From CAZYME01 sp964648115 (GTDB taxonomy: Bacteria > Pseudomonadota > Gammaproteobacteria > Legionellales > Legionellaceae): a stretch of DNA of 58,865 nt. The notes beneath the pieces were generated by a model that saw only the letters and a program-made list of their open reading frames with translations, did no database searches and had not been told where the DNA came from. The position numbers and the translations under genes were made by a program. The DNA is taken from contig CAZYME010000016.1 in NCBI GenBank assembly GCA_964648115.1, positions 1 to 58,865 on the forward strand, read 5' to 3'. Positions 55,001 through 58,865 of the stretch are shown here, in pieces (the first letter of the stretch is position 1; every line of letters begins with the position of its first letter).

Positions 55001-58000
55001 GCGAAAAAACAATTATTTACGGTTATTACCTCTTTATTAAATAACAAAAAAACCTGTGAATTAGCAGACATACGGCAACTTATTACCCATTTTAATGGAG
55101 AAAATGGCCAGCAATACCTTGAGGCGGTAACAGCAGCGTACAGAAAAGCACCATACCCTGAATTAAGCCAATTTAATCAATGGGTAGCTGAGTCACCTCT
55201 TCTTGATGATATTAGGCAAAAATACAATGGCTGGAGTAAAAAACCGGTCGCTCGAGAAGATGGATCAGAGCCAGGGGAAGAGGCGGTAAATGGTTTTAAT
55301 CTTGAGTATGCGAAAGAACAATGCCGTGCAATATCAGGCATTACATATACCGATGCAGATTTACAAAGGATACAAGATGCAACATTGGTAGTGAAGGACT
55401 TAACGACCGATGAGCTATTAGATCGAGTAAAAGTAATCAGAGCAAATCCTGCAGCAGCGAAACAAGACTCTACCGAGCTTGTTGCAGTCATGTCTGAATT
55501 ACTTTATCGCACTAAAGGTATGCCTCAAGAGGGTATTGGCAATAATCGAAAATGGGGTAACTCGTTTGAAATAAATACGACGCAATATCTGGCTGTCGAC
55601 GCGCTATTGAAATCCGATAAACCTACTATTGCAGGTATAGGTACCGGTGAAGGTAAATCACGAATTATGATGATTTCCCTTGCGGCACAATGGGCTTTGG
55701 GGCGCACGGTCGACTTTGTTACGGCAGATGTTACTTTAGCAACAAGAGATTATTTAGAGTATCAGGCTTACTTTAAATCGTTTGGTGCGGAAACGAATTT
55801 AATTACCGCGCAAACACCAGTAGATCAGTACTGTAAAAATGGAATTAACTTTTCGGATGCCTCTAACTTAAGTTTGTTTAGGAACAAGGCACGGAGCCAA
55901 GGCTTGGGCGATAGCGTGATTAACTCTCGAAAAGAGGACCGATGTTTACTCTTAGATGAGGCTGATAAAACGTTGTTTGATACAATTGATACGCGTTATA
56001 ACTATTCTGCCCAGGCCGATCAAAGCATTCAAGATATGCCTTGGATCTATGAAAGTTTAGTCAAATTTTTTAAAGAGCCCGAAAACGAAGCCTTATTCCA
56101 TGGTCCTACCAGTGATGCAGACGAGTGCAACCGTAAATTTAAAGAGTTTGCCAAAGCAGCGCTGAGATCGGAAAAAGATATTCAAAAATTAGAACGAGTT
56201 TCGCGTAGCCAGTTAGAAAGCTGGCAAGCATCTGCAATTACTGCACTGAATTTACTGTACGGCAAGGATTTTACGCTTGAAACAAATGTGCCTATCGTTA
56301 CTAAAAAAGGCCCAGGTATTGTGAGTCAAGCACGGCTCATCTCCGGAGGTGCTGCTTCAAAAAATGCTAAATTCTCTTTTGGTGTGCATCAATGTCTACA
56401 CGCTAGACTTAATTTAGAAAGAGCACAGATCGACGTCCAAGGCCCTGCCAAAGGTCATTTACTTCAGGAAGAGTTAAGCCAAAGAAAGTACAAAGATCGA
56501 CGCTTTCCTGTTGATTCTGAAAATCAAATCATCTATTCGTCAACCAGTAAAGCGCTTGTAGATGATTATGACGTAATTCGTGGTGTTACAGGAACTCCAG
56601 GGGCGTGGACAGAGCGTGCTGAAAAAGCCAACATGGCCTTTATTGATATTCCAAGACATAGAGGAGTTAATCGCATTGATAGGCCATATCAGCTTGCTAA
56701 AAGTGATGCGGAGCAATTTAAGCGAATTATTGCAGACATTAGAACCTCGATTCAAAATCGTCAACCTATTTTACTAATCTGTAAAGACGATACGGAAAGT
56801 AAAGCATTACATGATTATTTAGAAAAAAATCTAACGGGTGCTGAGAAAGGACAATTACACAGAGTAAATGCAGATACATCTATTGCTGAAGAGGCAGAAC
56901 ATGTAGCGCAGGTTGCGGGGAAACCTGGTGCAATTACGGTCACTACAGCACGTATGGGGCGTGGAACGGACATTAAACTTCACGGCGATGCAAAAACAAA
57001 TGGTTTGCATGTGATTGGAACGTATTTACCAAGAGAGCGTGATTATATACAAATCATTGGTCGTGCTGGTCGCTTTGGAGCCAAAGGGTCATCAAAATTT
57101 ATTCTAAGTGAAACGTCAATTCGTGATCATTTCAGCGCGATAGGTGAAGTTCCGCAAGTATTTTATACTGCTACAGAGAGTTATCTCGGTCACTTGAAAA
57201 TGGTTATGGATGTACAAGCACAAAAACAACGCATTATCAAAGATGCAGTAAGCGATTTTAGAATGAATTTGACCATCGCATACTTTGAAAAATTCTTTAA
57301 ACCGCTCGCAGCGATGGAAGATGTGAACCATAAGCTAGCCACTGATGAATGGCGTAAATTTTTTGATGCTTCCGATAAAATGTGGAATGAAATCTGGCCT
57401 AAAATCAGTGAAGCCTTAGCGGATAAAAAAATGGAGCAGGTTGAAAGATTGCTGCAAGATTATCATGCTGAAGTGCAAGGTTATTGGAAAGGAATGATTG
57501 AATCATTAAAAATGGATTTTTGTGATAATCAAGCAGTCGACTTCTCCCAACTTGCGGAGGATGTAGGAAATATTAAATTAAGCCAACGTGGCATAGAGCT
57601 TTTAAAATATGATGTTGGCACCAAGAGTGTGTTTAAAACACACATTGCTGATAGCTATGATGAGTCCTATAAAGGCAGAGCAGTTATTCTTAGCGGGTTT
57701 TGGAAAAACCTATGGTATAACACATTGCCCTCTCTATTTAGCTTGAAAGATACGCCCTATACGCAAGCTCGAAAAAATGGAAATATGACGTGGAGCCAAT
57801 TTTTCTTAGGAGGGAGGCTCGGCACACCGGTGAAAACGGAAGAGACAAGGTTTATCTCTGCTCTGGATGATAAAACGGCAATGGAGTTAGTAGATATTAG
57901 GGCAAAAGAGGACTCTACCGCTAAAATATTTCGTTTAGAAGGGGAAGCTCCGCCTAAACCGAGAACGCTGCAGGTGCTTCGAGAAGAGCAGAGCCACAGC

Positions 58001-58096
58001 ACGCATGAACAAGCCCAGGTATCTAATACGTCAAGCAGCCCTTCTGCGCCTCCTGTAGAAAAGGACGACGACCATAGACAAGACATGACACCATGA
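49097..58096 (+). CDS. Giant multidomain protein: Ulp1-like cysteine protease plus SecA-like motor
   Basis: 2999 residues from the ATG at 49097, with AGAGG 4 bp upstream; an in-frame TTG at 49085 is less likely. N-terminus: HW (His197), an Asp pair (217-218) and QTDGYSCG (Gln268, Cys274) form the triad plus oxyanion Gln of a clan-CE protease. Gln-to-Cys spacing and sequence match Ulp1 QPNGYDCG. Residues ~300-2100 are mainly helical and unrecognised. C-terminal motor: Walker A GTGEGKS (2182-2188), TLATRDYLEY, DEAD (2287-2290), GVHQCLHAR (end of a region like the SecA preprotein-binding domain), GVTGTPG (2496-2502), TARMGRGTDIKL (2617-2628), IGRAGRFG (2654-2661). The tail is Pro/Ser/Glu-rich and disordered. 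No signal peptide or membrane helix is evident. Housekeeping SecA is excluded by size and context; a secreted effector or toxin is my inference. Confidence 0.8.
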   Translation: MNGQVKKIIDDFIASKGIEESKQLCDTFADALKWVNEHVPSDVFNLAAIGASDQETHDEQSDARQVLFQFLEKAVDYKKNPAVFLSKSAPVFKAQTFDRSDIYINDVHIYQSVQNLGIQEKYIRGLLTKTHWLTELDIQRQLKYYGLNDTIKIAPFTEPSLRATIDLAVRDHADAVSEYTVPVMLNQGSVGGSQGFHWLSAQVTIDPLGHKISYRIDDSLALSKEEKRQYKTIIEGALAAKADEFHNPFPTDAGWIIEHSEINGHNTQTDGYSCGYRALRQLLSNPAICGENVNATDFAHTSLDSERLVRKIFDDQLKDLSVSVDVFDSLSAKGQGFFAESFGSASKVKTVDKGALQRFLLGPDETLKKEADRAHKKIEAVVGAFTHTLTLLTFPNGAKDDSLTAVEYEAFFDNLHGIEQIGQSNLKRVNLPYVSSEALDGITSYFAIHSATAFKELGLFIDKEPGTNKEAFLSKFKLSIATLSNAGLEKIELRDEHQQLSADEFKELKDFAVQAGLACKIQLPKEYVTSTLQRELDRVIERNQQKKNNSMLSGEQSVTNEKRTTKSSRRREKLDFAHAKQVDIELQDSVEAEVAIEMAFEKAQDSNEFVLKRAFNLDDLHAAVRENDFSAFSHLKVMMSKQDFVKAWHEIFGNLVQGELQIGSKKWNAIGGQTVYSAPQISKISEEALQQLLREGHFPAGGIDFQNLPQGFMLINDDAKKGGRILHYDADYKKGALVAPLLADKQSVSPLIIDVVEQMIADLPPDHSLRVIWHTLNESAIYDANKSQIFREVVLDVLSLPRADQQQLIQLCGGAENLNLSQLKNFCKYRAELARLSKDPFDTKDVLNLSVVDQSLNLTSSDAEAIRSGLINLAAHAGALAVEEHPLLRIIKTDPEIEKQVRGALDKYHLTPATLNDLTRVYSSYGHQGVNKVLTTWDAISELKSIKPEIVAEIIANSDPLKDIILSQNLLEACKRLSDFSENKRQWFLQLYTNHTPKSDKNFIHLFRSFTEFSREIENTNQLAFYSLAKIQHPFTANTDMRTAMGRMITIMDACKKADLGVQWERIAEIDLGPNAAVNAVRINSQNRRCFFVIPEMQIKPDHEDLTRLPYDTVINVSAVAPKTTGGDGEAVFNGDDAETVQKRFFRYLAYQEHRMPVSFYLRAAAQIEEMGKRQTKIDRSELNTLYRLLAEVTTGKNYQHFIDNEQVAEEQWGNILKNIEGAQLKMNTFMYKAACVAAKGDVNKIIYKALIANLGELSSVPSIDVMDKLVTLMTTPITDYNKGAVNLAGFQKSMGRLNQSNYTLRQLTTRYQDKIYMGMKFYNKASYEKRYAVPESLQDLYEAEVSLFDHHTLVAFSLSQKSDQGFDEFAVPLISTFSLDHENIQGLYALHNSANSPIKSSLMANFGTILLDVKDNNGLNADSLSAIMAELLRENGVFAQIESSIKASFKEIPLLEEKLRSNGATQDELERYKNITRIQSYMRNLEVYTSEDDMLEIRQRIGSEAKAKMAEFLETNALLKAALPEGYADRLKSQKATGAVTILIDEYFKTQELKAQVEKIRAKFSELPEDQQLTIIRDISAILSQCDTESEKHEVAAALANQQLLSEGAKAYSNLLSAVRSAGSSPFVYYMQQAQLYAARNNDAAPLDGLCEKAAYFIGEAIPSLASRYKNLSILEFAPLISSVISAGRQEELSATMEVGDSFVKWQRASTSLLAAQTNPTELEGVLVALEPQQKSVITSLEALQVHLNRLKNPTITRAKIDTKEEEVNALGVNSSSGLTDYTFETRQVTQPTNALKRLGAFFGVSKAEETVNKYYKITTTYQEARDPDGLDNDLVSQVLGQIKEQERASVTYGHALTESMAIIDRLVEAYPSAKSMLLPLTKGYLEHKGDAAPTGAHIQQAYLNLKHLERELTVLDNKDMVISLCEHFCVEGKYNFTDLMTIFNGGILRAGERNISFAGYTQLSADAKKQLFTVITSLLNNKKTCELADIRQLITHFNGENGQQYLEAVTAAYRKAPYPELSQFNQWVAESPLLDDIRQKYNGWSKKPVAREDGSEPGEEAVNGFNLEYAKEQCRAISGITYTDADLQRIQDATLVVKDLTTDELLDRVKVIRANPAAAKQDSTELVAVMSELLYRTKGMPQEGIGNNRKWGNSFEINTTQYLAVDALLKSDKPTIAGIGTGEGKSRIMMISLAAQWALGRTVDFVTADVTLATRDYLEYQAYFKSFGAETNLITAQTPVDQYCKNGINFSDASNLSLFRNKARSQGLGDSVINSRKEDRCLLLDEADKTLFDTIDTRYNYSAQADQSIQDMPWIYESLVKFFKEPENEALFHGPTSDADECNRKFKEFAKAALRSEKDIQKLERVSRSQLESWQASAITALNLLYGKDFTLETNVPIVTKKGPGIVSQARLISGGAASKNAKFSFGVHQCLHARLNLERAQIDVQGPAKGHLLQEELSQRKYKDRRFPVDSENQIIYSSTSKALVDDYDVIRGVTGTPGAWTERAEKANMAFIDIPRHRGVNRIDRPYQLAKSDAEQFKRIIADIRTSIQNRQPILLICKDDTESKALHDYLEKNLTGAEKGQLHRVNADTSIAEEAEHVAQVAGKPGAITVTTARMGRGTDIKLHGDAKTNGLHVIGTYLPRERDYIQIIGRAGRFGAKGSSKFILSETSIRDHFSAIGEVPQVFYTATESYLGHLKMVMDVQAQKQRIIKDAVSDFRMNLTIAYFEKFFKPLAAMEDVNHKLATDEWRKFFDASDKMWNEIWPKISEALADKKMEQVERLLQDYHAEVQGYWKGMIESLKMDFCDNQAVDFSQLAEDVGNIKLSQRGIELLKYDVGTKSVFKTHIADSYDESYKGRAVILSGFWKNLWYNTLPSLFSLKDTPYTQARKNGNMTWSQFFLGGRLGTPVKTEETRFISALDDKTAMELVDIRAKEDSTAKIFRLEGEAPPKPRTLQVLREEQSHSTHEQAQVSNTSSSPSAPPVEKDDDHRQDMTP

Positions 58097-58130
58097 TCAG
58101 CAGGGGTCGTGATTTATTCACCAAAATAAC

Positions 58131-58159
58131 TTGATAAATTAAAAGGTGCTGCGTATAAT
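58131..58159 (+). promoter_or_regulatory. Sigma-70 promoter of tRNA-fMet
   Basis: TTGATA (58131-58136) and a perfect TATAAT (58154-58159) are separated by 17 bp, ending 14 bp before the tRNA. The promoter lies just after the giant gene stop and marks the return to the conserved backbone. Confidence 0.8.
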
Positions 58160-58172
58160 TGCCCTCAGTTGA

Positions 58173-58249
<77 letters not shown>

Positions 58250-58260
58250 CTATATTTAAG

Positions 58261-58283
58261 ACCCCATTTATGGGGTTTTTTAT
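58261..58283 (+). terminator. Rho-independent terminator of tRNA-fMet
   Basis: ACCCC-ATTTAT-GGGGT followed by a run of T. It lies 11 bp after the tRNA and before the rimP leader. Confidence 0.85.
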
Positions 58284-58345
58284 TATCTAGGGTATATGAT
58301 TTCTGCGTAGTAGATACGTTTCAATCGGTATAAATACGAGAATAT

Positions 58346-58792
58346 ATGGTAAGAGACGACATTGAACAGTTGTTAAAGCCTACTATCGAAAGCATGGGCT
58401 ATGTGCTGTGGGGTTGTGAATACTTGCCGCAAGGAAAGCATTCTTTGCTGCGGGTTTATATAGATAAAGAAGACGGTATTGGAATTGAGGACTGCCAACA
58501 AGTAAGCTATCAAGTTAGTGCTTTACTAGACGTTGAGGATCCCATTCCTGGTAATTATAGTTTAGAAGTGTCATCACCAGGGATTCCTAGACCGTTGTTT
58601 AACCCTTGGCAGTATCAACACTGTGTTGGTCAGGTAGTGAACCTGAAGCTATTTAAGCCTGTCGCTAGCATACGCAAGTTCACCGGTACGGTGATATCAG
58701 CTAATGAAACCACGCTGGTATTAGATGTAGATGGTAAACGACAGGATTTTCTTTTTTCTAATGTTGCGAAAGCAAATTTGATGGCTGAGTGA
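58346..58792 (+). CDS. rimP: Ribosome maturation factor RimP
   Basis: A 148-residue 30S assembly factor. YVLWGCEYLPQGKHSLLRVYIDKEDGIGIEDCQQVSYQVSALLDVEDPIPGNYSLEVSSPGIPRPL is the conserved N-terminal domain, followed by the Sm-like C-terminal domain. It is the first gene of the rimP-nusA operon. Confidence 0.96.
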   Translation: MVRDDIEQLLKPTIESMGYVLWGCEYLPQGKHSLLRVYIDKEDGIGIEDCQQVSYQVSALLDVEDPIPGNYSLEVSSPGIPRPLFNPWQYQHCVGQVVNLKLFKPVASIRKFTGTVISANETTLVLDVDGKRQDFLFSNVAKANLMAE

Positions 58793-58800
58793 GGCAGACA

Positions 58801-58865
58801 ATGAGCAAAGAATTGTTACTAGTTGCTGAGGCGTTATCCAACGAAAAAGGCGTAAGCAAAGAAGT
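58801..58865 (+). CDS. nusA: Transcription factor NusA (start only)
   Basis: The first 21 codons (MSKELLLVAEALSNEKGVSK...) match the NusA N-terminus (E. coli MNKEILAVVEAVSNEKALPRE). It starts 8 bp after the rimP stop, and the window ends inside it. Confidence 0.9.
   Translation, partial: MSKELLLVAEALSNEKGVSKE

Noticed and set aside
49097..58096. Naming the giant protein as preprotein translocase SecA
   Set aside because: Only the motor part resembles SecA. It lies at residues ~2150-2700 of a 3000-residue protein and comes with a protease-like N-terminus and effector-like promoter. A housekeeping SecA is about 900 residues.

Overview
The window reads as a chromosomal segment of a moderately AT-rich gammaproteobacterium, most likely in the order Legionellales (Legionella/Coxiella relatives). 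Three things point there: the housekeeping order yhbY<>rlmE-ftsH ... glmM-tpiA-secG-tRNA-Leu(GAG)-nuoABCDEFGHIJKLMN ... tRNA-fMet-rimP-nusA; effector-like accessory genes (OTU-like, ankyrin-like, membrane-hairpin and giant multidomain proteins); and PmrA-type tandem TTAAT boxes, the element known to control Dot/Icm effector genes in Legionella and Coxiella. The species cannot be named from the sequence.

Layout. 1-9.9 kb is mosaic. It holds dcd, ihfB, a membrane-anchored DOT1-like methyltransferase with a coiled-coil partner, an OTU-like gene bracketed by inverted copies of a ~130 bp repeat, a PLP-dependent cysteine/cystathionine synthase, rpiA with an FAD monooxygenase, and a two-gene surface operon (outer-membrane barrel plus DUF1566 protein). 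9.9-27.5 kb is mainly minus-strand: polA-lpxD, a FabF-type ketoacyl synthase, a tandem GNAT protein, an NCS2 purine permease, a DUF155 protein, a small HTH protein, a SIMPL protein and a patatin. A plus-strand POT transporter and an effector-like membrane protein follow, then pgsA-like/hda, a second large membrane protein and yhbY. 27.5-47.7 kb is a plus-strand housekeeping block ending in the complete 14-gene complex I operon. 47.7-58.1 kb is an accessory insertion between nuoN and tRNA-fMet: an ankyrin-like gene and a 9 kb gene for a ~3000-residue protein. The window ends in rimP and the first 65 bases of nusA.

Main points. (1) The giant protein joins an N-terminal Ulp1-like (clan CE) cysteine protease signature, with H, D, Q and C spaced much as in Ulp1, to a C-terminal SecA-like motor with all nucleotide-binding motifs. 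(2) The last ~110 bp of the DUF1566 gene shows an abrupt, local switch to C-ending, AAC-rich codons, followed by a GC hairpin just after the stop. This is the layout of a variable region of a diversity-generating retroelement, although no reverse transcriptase or template repeat is in the window. (3) Three otherwise unrelated genes (OTU-like, 433-aa membrane protein, giant protein) carry a PmrA-type box with the same 11-bp period and the same 7-bp gap to a -10 hexamer. They are therefore probably one co-regulated effector set.

Several families of long imperfect palindromes (REP/MITE-like) occupy most of the larger intergenic gaps. No CRISPR array, transposase, integrase or replication origin was seen.
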